The position numbers were made by a program, and so were the translations under genes. Below are positions 1 through 9,959 of a DNA stretch of 64,000 nt, in pieces. This stretch comes from Linanthus parryae. Taxonomy: Eukaryota; Streptophyta; Magnoliopsida; Ericales; Polemoniaceae. The stretch is taken from positions 29,625,001 through 29,689,000 of the forward strand of contig JALGPY010000001.1 in the NCBI GenBank assembly GCA_023055425.1. The letters run 5' to 3'. Numbering within the stretch: position 1 is the stretch's first letter; every line of letters begins with the position of its first letter. Under the pieces are notes generated by a model. The model made no database searches, had not been told where the DNA came from, and worked only from the letters and a program-made list of their open reading frames with translations.

Positions 1-596
1 TAAAGAAGAATTGTATGTGATTTTCTACTTCTGCAAAGATTCTTCTTTGTCTATTATGTTTTCAGGTCGTATCTCCAGTGACCTCTCGGTGAAGCACGAT
101 CATGTACTGATCTTACTACTGAATCATAATGAATGGTGTGTTTCTCCACTAGCTTTCCTGGAGGAGAACTATTTGCCACCATTGTTTTGAACAAGGTGTG
201 ACGAGCTATTGTGCTCGTCTTTTTGCACAATCGGCTTCCTGCCCCAGGAGCTATTCTCCCATTTGTTCTTCACGTCCGCAGCCGTCAGGGCATGAGTTTC
301 ATCTGGCATCTCACTTGGGCAGAAGATCAAATGAGAGCCCTTTTCTGATCTAGGACGTCGACGATAGCGTCCATTCACATAGTTTTAGGACTCGTAGGTC
401 AAAACTTTAGAGTAAGAGTTTTTCCCTAGTGTAAGCTTTTGCTTATACGCTGCTATCTAGACAGATAAATTGTAAGTCATTTTGACTATTAATGAAATAT
501 GCTTTGTCATTTGCTGTTCTTGTTCAATACAACAAATTGGAATTTTGCATGTGTGCATGCTATATGACGAAACAAGTTATGTTTCCCTCGCGTTTT
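1..596. other. Gene-free left edge, part of the Tat 3' untranslated region
   Basis: No domain is recognisable on either strand. The first degenerate copy of the hairpin repeat (near 454) lies here, which ties the stretch to the repeat-bearing 3' region of the Tat element. A minus-strand open stretch at 169-378 is arginine- and serine-rich and matches nothing I know; it is not called as a gene. Confidence 0.45.
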
Positions 597-619
597 GCAT
601 TCGAATATTGTCTGAATAA

Positions 620-1010
620 TTCGCTATCTAAATCAGACAGGCTTTGTATCGCACAGGGTGTTGTTGCTATTGCTTGCTATCTAGGCAGATAGGCTTCTAG
701 ATCTCTTAAGATCATTATTCAATATTGCTGCTATCTAGGCAGATAGTCTTTGCTCGCACAGGGGCGTTGTTACCATTGCTGCTATCTAGGCAGATGGAAT
801 TTTAGATCACTTAAGATCATGATTCAATAATGCTCCTATCTAGGCAGATAGGCTTTGCTCGTACAGGGGCGTTGTTACTATTGCTGCTATCTAGGCAGAT
901 AGGCTTTTAGATCACTTAAGATCATAATTCAATATTGCTGCTATCTAGGCAGATAGGCTTTGAATCGCATGGAATCATATATTATAGCTGCTATCTACGC
1001 AGATAGGCTT
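620..1010. repeat. Tandem hairpin repeat in the Tat 3' untranslated region
   Basis: The core CTATCTAGGCAGATAG recurs with starts near 624, 677, 731, 782, 836, 887, 941 and 991, with one degenerate outlier near 454. Spacing is 53, 54, 51, 54, 51, 54 and 50 bases, so two sub-units alternate. One carries a TAGATCACTTAAGATCA arm, the other a GCTCGCACAGGGGCGTTG arm. Each core is an inverted repeat (CTATCT / AGATAG, 4-base loop). Tandem repeats in the 3' untranslated region are a known property of Tat elements and a proposed source of satellite DNA. Confidence 0.9.
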
Positions 1011-1071
1011 TTTCATAACGTAAGCAGACAAATAAATAAAACAATAGAGAAAATCGAGATAATAAAATTCT

Positions 1072-1150
1072 TCTCATATGGGAGAATCCTTTTTATTAAA
1101 GCATCCTCATATGGGAGGAGAAGGACTACAAATTCCTCATATGGGAGGAA
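1072..1150. repeat. Three copies of a CATATG-centred inverted repeat
   Basis: Variants of TCCTCATATGGGAGGA occur at 1072-1085, 1104-1119 and 1133-1150, with CATATG centres 33 and 30 bases apart. Each copy can fold into a short stem (TCCT / AGGA flanking CATATG). They lie between the 54/51-bp repeat and the integrase stop codon, so they belong to the same Tat 3' untranslated region but form a different repeat family. Confidence 0.7.
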
Positions 1151-1222
1151 ACAACGCACGAGTTCATGGGAAGACTAGACTTAAAACCCAACAGACATTT
1201 GAGTCAAACATAAAGAGATAGG

Positions 1223-2289
1223 CTAAGGATAATACTTTTTGATCCATCGCATATTGATTAGGGTTGAAGTTGTTGCAGTCACATGGAGTCTCTGAATCGT
1301 GCAGTAACCGCTGTCAAAAACTTCTTTAACTTCAAACGGCCCTTCCCAGTTTGCTGCGAACTTTGGATGAGCTGCTTCCCGCATGCAATGATCTGAAGCT
1401 CGCAAAACCAAGTACCCAACCACAAAGTCTCGGTGTTGAACTGTTTTATTGTAGGCGTGGAGCAATTCCTTCCTTATATCTCTTGTTAGCCCTCTTAGCT
1501 TGTTCGCGCTTCTCTTCCAACAGAATCAGGTCATGATCACATTGATTTTCATACAAGGCATGAAAGGCTATCCTTGCAGAGTTGAATTTTACTTCTGCTG
1601 GTACGACGGCTTCAGCTCCATAGCATAGAAGGAATGGGGAAACTCCTATGGGGGTCCTGGGAGAAGTGCGATATGCCCACAAAGCCAAATTTAAGGAATT
1701 TGCCCACTTCTTGTGATCATCTGCGACCATCTTACTCAAAATCCTTAGCAGCGTCTTATTGGTTGCTTCTGCTTGACCATTCCCTTTTGGATAGTAAGGC
1801 GTGGAGCAAACTTGGGAGGATTGTGTTGGGGATTCCAAACCGGTATTTGATGTTTTCTTGAACAAAGTTGACCACTGCGAGGGCATTTGCTGTTTTGAGC
1901 GGTACTGCCTCCACCCACTTGGTAAATAACTCTGTCGCAGTCAAGATGAACTGGTTCCCATGCGAGGCTTGTCGAATGGGACCGATAAAATCTAGGGCCC
2001 AAGTATGAAATGGCCACGATGTTCCTAATGCATGTAAATCTACAGCAGGAGCATGCACGAGGTTGCCCTTAAATTGACATTCCTGACATCTTTTTACCTT
2101 GGTGCGACAATCTGCTTCCATTGTCAGCCAGAAATAACCAACTGTGAGGAGTTGTCTGCATAGTTTCGCACCCCCCTGATGCTCCACTTGGTGAGATAAA
2201 TCCATCACCTCTTGCGCTTCTTGGCTATCTAGGCATCCGAGTAGATTACCCTCATGGCCCCTTCGCCAGAGTATGTTTTCCTGCACCAC
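1223..2289 (-). pseudogene. Tat integrase (broken, second catalytic Asp missing)
   Basis: This would insert the reverse-transcribed DNA into the genome. In order: an HHCC zinc-binding start (HQVEH, then CQEC), the first catalytic Asp in ALDFIGPI, the region around YYPKGNGQAEA with the catalytic Glu, and a C-terminal GPF module (NWEGPFEV) before the stop. The reading frame shifts between 1756-2289, 1446-1886 and 1223-1465. The segment normally found between FGIPNT and STPYYP, which carries the second Asp of the D,D35E triad (usually in a DNGT-like motif), is missing. That leaves a roughly 30-residue internal deletion and an integrase that should be catalytically dead. Confidence 0.85.
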
Positions 2290-3715
2290 ATATCGGGCCG
2301 CTTTTCTTTTAAGTTTCTCGGTTTTCTTTGATCGGGCTTGATTCCTTCTTTCAGGAAATCAAAGAGTGGTTTTCTCCAATCTGTGTCATCATCAACCAGA
2401 GCAATTTCCAAAGAGTCTTTGATTAATGTGCACCTTTCACAATTTCCTTGAATGATTGCAGCAGTTGTGGAAATATCTGGCCAATGAATCCCATATCTTT
2501 GGGCCTTTCGGTAAATCGACACTTCACTTTCCCCGCAGGAGTGTTGGTGAATCTTTTCCAATAATGCTTGCCCCTCCTGCTGCGAGACGCACCGCATGAG
2601 TATTCCTCCCGGACCTTTGTAGTAAAGGGAGTTGTCGTGTATGCAGTACCCTTTAGTGGATGCCCAATTTTCTTTGCTTGTTCCCTCAGCAATTGCACGC
2701 AGTATTGGTTTTCTCCAATCTTCATCGTCCGCGGATTCATCCTCGCATGCATCCTCTGTCAAGGTCGGAGTTGTTCGGACTTCGATCGAGATTCTCGCAG
2801 GGCATTTTTCCGTACTAACCTTAGATCCCAAAGTGGCTAAAGCATCGGCATGCCGATTATCAGCCCTAGGCGTGTGCTCGTACTTGACATCACAAAATTG
2901 CTGCACCGGCTTTTGCACCAAGGTGTGATAAGGTAATAGATTTACCTCCTTCAACCCATACTTGCCTGAAGCTTGTTTGACAATTAACTCAGAATCCCCC
3001 ATGACCGTCAGATTACTCACTTCTAGTGCCCTGGTCGCACGAAGTCCCGCGATGAGGGCCTCATACTCCGCTTCATTGTTCGTTACTGGAAAATCTAACT
3101 TGGTGGACATTTGGGTGACTTCCCCATCTGGTTTAGTCAAAACAATTCCAATCCCGCCACCTTTCCTTGTTGATGATCCATCAAAGTGAAGCTTCCAATA
3201 TGGCGACTCAACTGCATAAATTTCAGGCCCCTCTAGTTCCTCCTTGACTATGGGTTCATAGCTGCTATCCGGGAAATGTGCCAAAAGATCTGCCACTGCT
3301 TCCGATTTGATTGCTCGCGGTCGAACACACGTAATATCATATTGCGAGATGGTCATGTACCATTTTTCCAATCTTCCGCAGGGAGAAGTGTGACTCAAGA
3401 GATACCGTATGGGGTCGCTCTTTGTAATCACCAAAACTTTGTGCGAGGCGAAATAATGCCTTAACTTTTTTATCACAAAGAATAAAGCAAGACAATGGCG
3501 TTCGATATCAGTGTACCTTGACTCGGCCGGCTGTACTATGCGAGAGATATAATAGATCGGCCTTTCCTGCCCTTCATATTCTTGAGCTAAAAGCGCCCCT
3601 ATAGACTTCTTCGTCGATTTCAGCTACAACAAAAGTGGCGATCCAAGCTTTGGTGCAATCATTACCCTTGGTGATTTCAACAGGTCCTTCAGCCTCCCAA
3701 ATCCGGCTTCATGCT
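2290..3715 (-). pseudogene. Tat RT remnant, RNase H and second (archaeal-type) RNase H
   Basis: The upstream part contains the RT-connection/RNase H of the pol polyprotein (RPIYYISRIV, then RHCLALFF, IRYLLS and ADLLAHF). A second RNase H fold follows: LHFDGSSTRKGGGIG (first Asp), NNEAEYEAL (Glu), MGDSELIVKQ (Asp) and RADNRHADALATLG (last Asp). All four acidic residues of this second domain are visible. The joining frame at 3480-3715 continues only into RNase H-proximal sequence; no YxDD palm motif exists anywhere, so the catalytic core of RT has been deleted. The 3' part leads into the integrase with a frame change near 2250. Confidence 0.85.
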
Positions 3716-4371
3716 CCTCCGTCACTTTCTATCTCCTTGCCCTTATGGTCATGTTTTACCACCCTTTTCAAGGTGTACACATTCTTCCTTTGGTAGGCGA
3801 CTTGTGACGCCTCTTCGCATGTGGGTACCTTTTCCTTGGCATCCTCTCTCGTCACCATTACTCCTGCTGGTGACTGATCCTTGATGTGTTCCCATCGAGG
3901 CAGAGGATTCGGATTGAATGGTCCCGGCATTTGCTCATCCGCCATTTCGGTGAACCATACTGCTTCGGTGAGATGCGCTTCGTTCAAATTGAAGGGGTTT
4001 ATCGAAGCTAGTATCTTGACTACTCTGCCATTCCAAATGGCCTTCATCACTTGGTGGGCTGTTGAGGGAACCGCGTCTAAGCGGTGAATCCAGGCTCGCC
4101 CTATGATCATGTGATACGTGGTATTTGCATAAATGACATAGAACTTGGCCGAACACTTGATCTTTCCTATCTGGATACCCAGACGAATCCAGCCCATCGT
4201 CATCCTGGAATCACTTCCGAATCCCATCAGCGGGGACGGGCGTCTGACAATCTTCTTCTCTGGGATTCCTGCCAACTTTAGAGTATTGAGCGAAACCACA
4301 TTAACGGCTGCTCCTCCATCAACAAACGCCCTCTTGAACTCAACGTCATTAATCACCGCTGTTACATACAA
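3709..4371 (-). pseudogene. Tat aspartic protease region
   Basis: A retropepsin-like segment that would cleave the Gag-Pol polyprotein. AFVDGGAAVNVVSL carries the active-site Asp in the DGGAA form common in Tat elements (usual retropepsin motif DTGA). MIIGRAWIHRLDAVPSTAHQ is the downstream flap/core region. The frame joins the gag C-terminus through a frameshift near 4375, and its 3' end abuts the RT deletion near 3715. The charged tail (HDHKGKEIESDGGA) is the normal protease-RT linker. Confidence 0.8.
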
Positions 4372-5363
4372 GGCTTCTGATGACTCGAGTCCGTCTTCTT
4401 GTCATTTGTGGAGAAAGTCATTATCTTCTCCGTAGAGCGAGACGCCCTAAAAGCTTTTCCATTGGAGACTACGATGTCTTCTTCGAAGTCTTCTGCTACC
4501 CTCTGAATTGCTTTTGTCATCTCCTTCCGACATTTCTCCGAAAATTTCATCTCATCAAAGAATATTCTGAACCCGTGCGACCCCTTCATCCTGTCAGCAC
4601 GCTCATACTCAGTGTCCATCCTGTAATCTTCCTCGTCATGGACTTCAGCAATGATGGGCAGACCATCTTCCGCAATCTCTTCAAGGTCCATGATTGCAAT
4701 CATGTCTACCTCTTTGTCTTTTGGCTCTTGCTCTGCATGGGCTGGCAGCGCGTTGTTGCGCACATCCTGCCTCTGATCACTAACAATCAACTCCCCTTCT
4801 TTCATTTTTCGACTCACAAGATGCCTAAGCTTCTTGCAATCATTTGTGGGTGCATAATCTTTCCGTGGCACTCACACCACTTCGGGTCCCTCATCATCTC
4901 CTTAGAGGGTATTCTTTCGAGCGGAGGCAAAAATCTGTCTTTACGCCATTGTTTGCATAGATCAATCACTTCCTCTAGCGAGCATGGTAGAGGCGGCGCA
5001 TCTGAGGTCGCAACCCTGGGTTGCTTGTGTGGAGAAACTGTGTTGACCTCAGCTTCGCGTCCCCTTTGGTAACTAAACCTCCCAATCTTGAAAGTGAGTC
5101 CCCCTGGAGATCGTTCAGGGGCGTGCTTCTTGTTTTGCCTTTCCACTATAGGCTCTATGTTCTTGGTACATTCAATCAACTTCGAAAAAGTAGGAGTTTG
5201 TAAGTTGATTAGCATACCCTTGTACTCATCTCGCATGCCTTGTAGGCATATCTCCACGAGCCTGCCCTTGAGCAGTTCATCTCTGCACTCCAATGATTTA
5301 GCTCTGAACTTCTTGATGAAGGTGACGCCATCCTCATCACGCTTCTCATACATACGTGAGAGA
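4362..5363 (-). pseudogene. Tat gag, C-terminal half (downstream of the copia insertion)
   Basis: Capsid-like gag sequence of the retrotransposon gag domain: RMYEKRDEDGVTFIKKF, KSLECRDEL and LVEICLQGM, then ECTKNIEPIV. A zinc-binding tail follows (KWCECHGK joined by frameshift near 4855 to APTNDCKKLRHLVSRKM). The N-terminal half lies at 10394-11314 on the far side of the copia insertion. Immediately upstream of 5364 the translated sequence is copia LTR and not gag, even though the frame happens to stay open. Confidence 0.85.
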
Positions 5364-5703
5364 TGTTGTGAAAAACGAAAAATATGCAGAAAGAAAGAAT
5401 CGAAACACACAGATTTACGTGGTTCGGCAAAACAGCCTACTCCACGGAGTTGCAGAGATTTCACTAAAACAGACGAATCGTCTCAGAGAGAATTACAAGC
5501 GAAATCAGAACGCTCAACATAACATGCTACGAACCCTAAGAACTCTATAAATAGACAACCTATCAAACCGGGCCGGATCCAAGCCCAAACGGGTCAAAAC
5601 GGGTCAAAACATGAATCATGTCTCCCTTTTCGGGTCGTAGCAAAACATGAACCGGGTCGATTCATAAAACGGGTCGCCCATGAACCAGGGCTCCACCCCA
5701 ACA
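5364..5703 (-). repeat. Copia 3' LTR (340 bp, short form)
   Basis: Nearly identical to 9960-10386 apart from an internal gap of 87 bases. It starts TGTTGGGG next to the polypurine tract and ends CACAACA on the minus strand. A TATA box (CTATTTATAGAG on minus) lies at 5543-5554. The flanking Tat gag (5317-5363) is also copied next to the other LTR. Confidence 0.9.
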
Positions 5704-5719
5704 ATTCTCCCACTTGGAG
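5704..5719 (-). other. Polypurine tract of the copia element
   Basis: Minus-strand CTCCAAGTGGGAGAAT lies directly upstream of the 3' LTR, the expected position for plus-strand DNA priming. Confidence 0.75.
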
Positions 5720-5796
5720 ACTGGTTCAACATCATGTACCAGAACCACATCCCCTAACATAATCAAGCTCCATCCCTGCAACTCAACTCATCTTCT

Positions 5797-8700
5797 TCAA
5801 GAAAGAAGACCCACTGAAGCTGCGCACAGCTTCAGTTTCTCAACAGTAACAACCTTTGTGAACATGTCTGCTGGATTCTCACTTCCACAAATCTTCTCAA
5901 GCTGAACCTGACCATCATCAAGTAACTCACGGATGAAATGATACTTTGTCTCAATATGCTTGGTCTTAGAATGGAACGCTGGATTTTTAGCAAGAAAAAT
6001 AGCACTCTGACTGTCACTGTGAAGCGTGCCATTCTCCTGTATCTTCCCCAACTCTCCTAAGAACCTCTGCAACCATACCATCTCCTTTGCAGCTTCCGTG
6101 ATAGCAATATACTCAGCTTCCGTTGTTGAAAGAGCAACAACCTTCTGTAAGTTAGAACCCCACGACACTGCCGTACCACCCAAGGTGAACACATACCCTG
6201 TAGTACTCTTCCTCTTATCCAGATCACCAGCAAGATCAGCATCAACAAAACCCTTAAGTTTCAAAGCACCTCCACCGAAACATAAGCACGTGTCTGAAGA
6301 ACCTCTCAAGTACCTTAAGATCCATTTAACTGCCTCCCAATGTTGCTTTCCTGGATTACTCATGTACCTGCTCACAACTCCCACTGCATGGGAAATATCT
6401 GGCCTAGTACAAACCATAGCATACATCAACGAACCAATAGCCGAGGCATATGGAGTCTTACCCATGTGTTCCCGTTCTTCAACTGTCTTTGGTGAATCAT
6501 CTTTACTCAATCTAAAATGACCCCCCAACGGAGTGTTCACAGGCTTAGCCTGATCCATGCTGAATCTGCTTAGTACCTTCTTCACATACTCTGTCTGGGA
6601 CAAATACATAGTACCTCTGGCTCTATCTCTGACTATCCTCATACCAAGAATCTGACTTGCAGGGCCCAAGTCCTTCATGGCAAACTGTGTAGACAATTTC
6701 TTCTTCAAGTTGTTAATCTCATCCAAACTAGATCCTGCGATCAGCATATCATCAACGTATAACAACAAGATAATGTAGGAGCCATCAAACTGTCTAACAT
6801 AGCAACAATGGTCTGCATGACATCTCGTGTACTTTAAGCTGCACATAAAACTATCAAATTTCTTGTTCCACTGCCGAGGAGCTTGTTTCAGACCATACAA
6901 GCTCTTCTTCAACCTGCACACAAGATTCTCATTTCCCTGTACCTCGAAACCCTCTGGCTGATGCATATACAATTCTTCCTCCAAGTCACCATGAAGGAAT
7001 GCAGTCTTTACATCTAACTGCTCAAGATGCAAGTCTTCTTGAGCAACCATACTCAGCACCAACCTGATAGTTGTAAGCTTCACAACAGGTGAAAATATCT
7101 CAGAATAATCAATTCCCTGCTTCTGCTGGTACCCCTTCACAACAAGCCTTGCCTTATATCGTTTACTTCCATCAGATTCATTCTTCACACGATATACCCA
7201 CCTGTTATGAAGTGCCCTCTTCCCTGTTGGAAGTTCAGTTAACTCCCATGTCTGATTCCGAAGTAAAGAATCCATCTCATCATTCATTGCTGACTCCCAC
7301 TTGCTAGAGTGAACATCCTGCAAAGTCTCTGCATAAGTCTCAGGCTCACCAGCATCAGTCAACAATATATAATTAAGACTAGGGGAGTAACGCTCTGGGA
7401 CCTTTCTGTTCCTAGTCCCCACCCGAGTTCTAACATAGGTCTTCAGAGGAGTGTTCTTGTCCTTTGCAACTGGCTGTGACTCAGTAATGTCAGGCACACT
7501 AGACTGATCCTGCGGAACATCATCACTGGGAGTGACATCCTCAAGAATATCAGGACAAACATACGAAGGAGTAGCTGGGACTTTATCCTTTGTATCAATA
7601 GCAACACTCGCCCTATCCTTATACATCATCTTCTCATTGAAGATCACATCTCTGCTTCTTATAATTTTCCTGTTCTCAGCATCCCAGAATCTGTAACCAA
7701 ATTGTGCATCTCCATAGCCAATAAAGAAACAAATCTTGGATTTCGCATCTAGCTTACTACGTCTGGCAGCATCAATATGAACATAAGAAACACAACCGAA
7801 AACTTTCAAATGATCAAAACTAACCTCTTTTCCGCTCCATACTTCTTCAGGCAATCTGAATTCCAACGGAACTGAAGGTCCACGGTTTATGCAATAAACC
7901 GCTGTGCTAACTGCATCTGCCCAGAAAGTCTTCGGTAATCCAGAACAAAGTCTCATGCTTCTAGCTCTCTCATTGATGGTCCTATTCATGCGCTCAGCCA
8001 CACCATTCTGTTGTGGTGTCCCGGGAAGAGTATTTTCGAGTCTAACTCCATGCGCAGCACAATAATCCTTAAGTCCACCATCAATGTATTCTCCACCATT
8101 ATCAGATCTCAAACACTTCAATTTCAAACCCGTTTCAGTCTCAACCATGGCTTTCCACTTCTTAAAAGTTTCAAACACATCAGATTTATTTTTCATAAAA
8201 TAAACCCATACTTTCCTACTGAAATCATCAATGAAAGTGACATAGTATTGAGATCCTCCTAGCGATGCTACTGGTGAAGGACCCCACACATCTGTGTGCA
8301 CGAGATCCAGCTTGCTTGATCTCAAGGCACGACCGCCTTTCAAGAAACTGACTCTCTTTTGCTTTCCCATAATACAGCTCTCACAAATACCCAGATCAAC
8401 AGACTTCAGCTTTGAGAGCTTACCTTGGGACTGCAATATCTTCATACCTCTATGACTCATATGACCAAGTCTGCGATGCCACAAATCAGCGTCTTGCTCA
8501 GCTTCAGCAACTGCTACTGTATCACTCGGTCCCGAAGTCATGTACAAAGTTCCTGTTTTCTTACCACGAGCAAGTATCATGGAACCTTTCAAAACCTTCC
8601 ATGCACCACTTGAGAAGACCACAGAGTTACCATCATCATCAAGCTGTCCCACTGATATCAAATTCTTCTTCAGTTCAGGAACATGTCTCACCTTCCGCAA

Positions 8701-9744
8701 AGTCCATACAGAACCACTTGCAAGCTTGACATCAATATCACCCTGACCAACAATATTCAGCGGCTCCCCATCTGCCAAGTACACCTTTCCGAAATCCCCA
8801 GCAGTATAGTTCTGCATAATTTCACGGTGCGAGGTAGTATGGAAAGAAGCACCCGAATCTAATATCCAATCATCAACGGGACTATACACAGCAAGAAGTA
8901 AAGCATCTTGAATTTCATCACTGACTGCATTCACCGAATTCCCAGACTTTCCTCTGTTTTTCTTCGGTGCCTTACAATCACTCTTAAAGTGACCTGATTT
9001 ACCACAGTTCCAGCAATTAACCGTGCTTCCATCCCTTGTCTGCGATTTTCCACGACTGGTACCTCCATGCTTAGATTTTGATCTTCCCCGATTATTATTA
9101 TCATTCCTTTCGTTGCTTCTGCCACGATTATCAACATTATAGGCTGAACCCGAAGGTTCACCAGAATCTTTATGACGCACTTCCTCAGCCAGAATTAAAT
9201 CACGTATGTTATCATACTTCAACTTTTCTTTTCCAGCAGAATTACTAACAGCAGTTCGCATAGATTCCCAACTATTAGGTAATGACGCTAATAGTATCAA
9301 AGCCCTAACCTCATCATCAAAGTCAATTTCAACAGCAGAAAATTGATTCGTAATTGTATTGAAATCAGTAAGATGTTGAGCAACCAACATACCTTCTGTC
9401 ATCTTCAGATTGAACAGACGCTTCATCAAGTACACCTTGTTATTAGCAGACGGAGTCTCGTACATTCCTGACAGCGCCTTTATCAGCGAAGCTGTAGTAG
9501 TCTCCTTAATAACGTTGTGCGCAACCGACCTTGACAGCGTCAACCGAATAATGCCCATAACTTGTCGATCCATAACCTTCCAGTCTTCCTCCTTCATGGC
9601 TTCAGGCTTTACCCCCTCCAGTGGAGCGTGTAGTTTCTTCCCATACAGATAGTCCTCTATCTGCATCTTCCAGTACGCATAATTTGTGCCGTCGAACTTT
9701 TCAATTCCAGAACCTTTCATCTCATCTGCCATCGTTTTTCCCAA
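5797..9744 (-). CDS. Ty1/copia Gag-Pol polyprotein, full length, uninterrupted
   Basis: A 1315-residue polyprotein, the usual length for TNT1/Tork-type elements. In order: UBN2-type gag (about 15-200), CCHC zinc knuckle CWNCGKSGHFKSDC (about 244-257), aspartic protease DWILDSGASFHTT (about 292-304), GAG-pre-integrase LWHRRLGHMS, integrase core with HTDVWGP, RSDNGGEY and GVAERMN (about 480-590), reverse transcriptase from RWVYRVK to YVDDML (about 830-1070, YVDD near 997), and RNase H with DADLAGD and STTEAEYIA (about 1150-1300). All catalytic residues I can check are present and no stop or frameshift interrupts it, so it could be functional. The first ATG gives MGKTMADEM; the second Met is an equally plausible start. 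Confidence 0.95.
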   Translation of the reverse strand: MGKTMADEMKGSGIEKFDGTNYAYWKMQIEDYLYGKKLHAPLEGVKPEAMKEEDWKVMDRQVMGIIRLTLSRSVAHNVIKETTTASLIKALSGMYETPSANNKVYLMKRLFNLKMTEGMLVAQHLTDFNTITNQFSAVEIDFDDEVRALILLASLPNSWESMRTAVSNSAGKEKLKYDNIRDLILAEEVRHKDSGEPSGSAYNVDNRGRSNERNDNNNRGRSKSKHGGTSRGKSQTRDGSTVNCWNCGKSGHFKSDCKAPKKNRGKSGNSVNAVSDEIQDALLLAVYSPVDDWILDSGASFHTTSHREIMQNYTAGDFGKVYLADGEPLNIVGQGDIDVKLASGSVWTLRKVRHVPELKKNLISVGQLDDDGNSVVFSSGAWKVLKGSMILARGKKTGTLYMTSGPSDTVAVAEAEQDADLWHRRLGHMSHRGMKILQSQGKLSKLKSVDLGICESCIMGKQKRVSFLKGGRALRSSKLDLVHTDVWGPSPVASLGGSQYYVTFIDDFSRKVWVYFMKNKSDVFETFKKWKAMVETETGLKLKCLRSDNGGEYIDGGLKDYCAAHGVRLENTLPGTPQQNGVAERMNRTINERARSMRLCSGLPKTFWADAVSTAVYCINRGPSVPLEFRLPEEVWSGKEVSFDHLKVFGCVSYVHIDAARRSKLDAKSKICFFIGYGDAQFGYRFWDAENRKIIRSRDVIFNEKMMYKDRASVAIDTKDKVPATPSYVCPDILEDVTPSDDVPQDQSSVPDITESQPVAKDKNTPLKTYVRTRVGTRNRKVPERYSPSLNYILLTDAGEPETYAETLQDVHSSKWESAMNDEMDSLLRNQTWELTELPTGKRALHNRWVYRVKNESDGSKRYKARLVVKGYQQKQGIDYSEIFSPVVKLTTIRLVLSMVAQEDLHLEQLDVKTAFLHGDLEEELYMHQPEGFEVQGNENLVCRLKKSLYGLKQAPRQWNKKFDSFMCSLKYTRCHADHCCYVRQFDGSYIILLLYVDDMLIAGSSLDEINNLKKKLSTQFAMKDLGPASQILGMRIVRDRARGTMYLSQTEYVKKVLSRFSMDQAKPVNTPLGGHFRLSKDDSPKTVEEREHMGKTPYASAIGSLMYAMVCTRPDISHAVGVVSRYMSNPGKQHWEAVKWILRYLRGSSDTCLCFGGGALKLKGFVDADLAGDLDKRKSTTGYVFTLGGTAVSWGSNLQKVVALSTTEAEYIAITEAAKEMVWLQRFLGELGKIQENGTLHSDSQSAIFLAKNPAFHSKTKHIETKYHFIRELLDDGQVQLEKICGSENPADMFTKVVTVEKLKLCAASVGLLS

Positions 9745-9759
9745 ACCCTAGCGAACCTG

Positions 9760-9771
9760 GATCTGATACCA
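9760..9771 (-). other. Primer-binding site of the copia element (initiator tRNA-Met type)
   Basis: Minus-strand TGGTATCAGATC is the standard plant copia primer-binding site, differing from the consensus TGGTATCAGAGC at one base. It lies 16 bases upstream of the polyprotein start codon and two bases after CCCTACA. Confidence 0.85.
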
Positions 9772-9959
9772 CTTGTAGGGAGATTAAACACCGCGAGAGA
9801 GAAGCACCATAGTATGATCTGGGACACCCACTTACCCAAAAGGTCAACCTTATGAGTTAGGGCCCAAATCATACTATATTAACCATGAACTTCATGACGT
9901 GAGAGATGTTGATGAAGGTGACGCCATCCTCATCACGCTTCTCATACATACGTGAGAGA

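Noticed and set aside
620..1010. Regularly spaced palindromes that superficially resemble a CRISPR array
   Set aside because: The 'spacers' are themselves repeated and alternate between two types, and the surroundings are a plant retrotransposon.
5364..5464. N-terminal extension of the Tat gag frame into 5464
   Set aside because: The translated bases are copia LTR; the frame stays open by accident.
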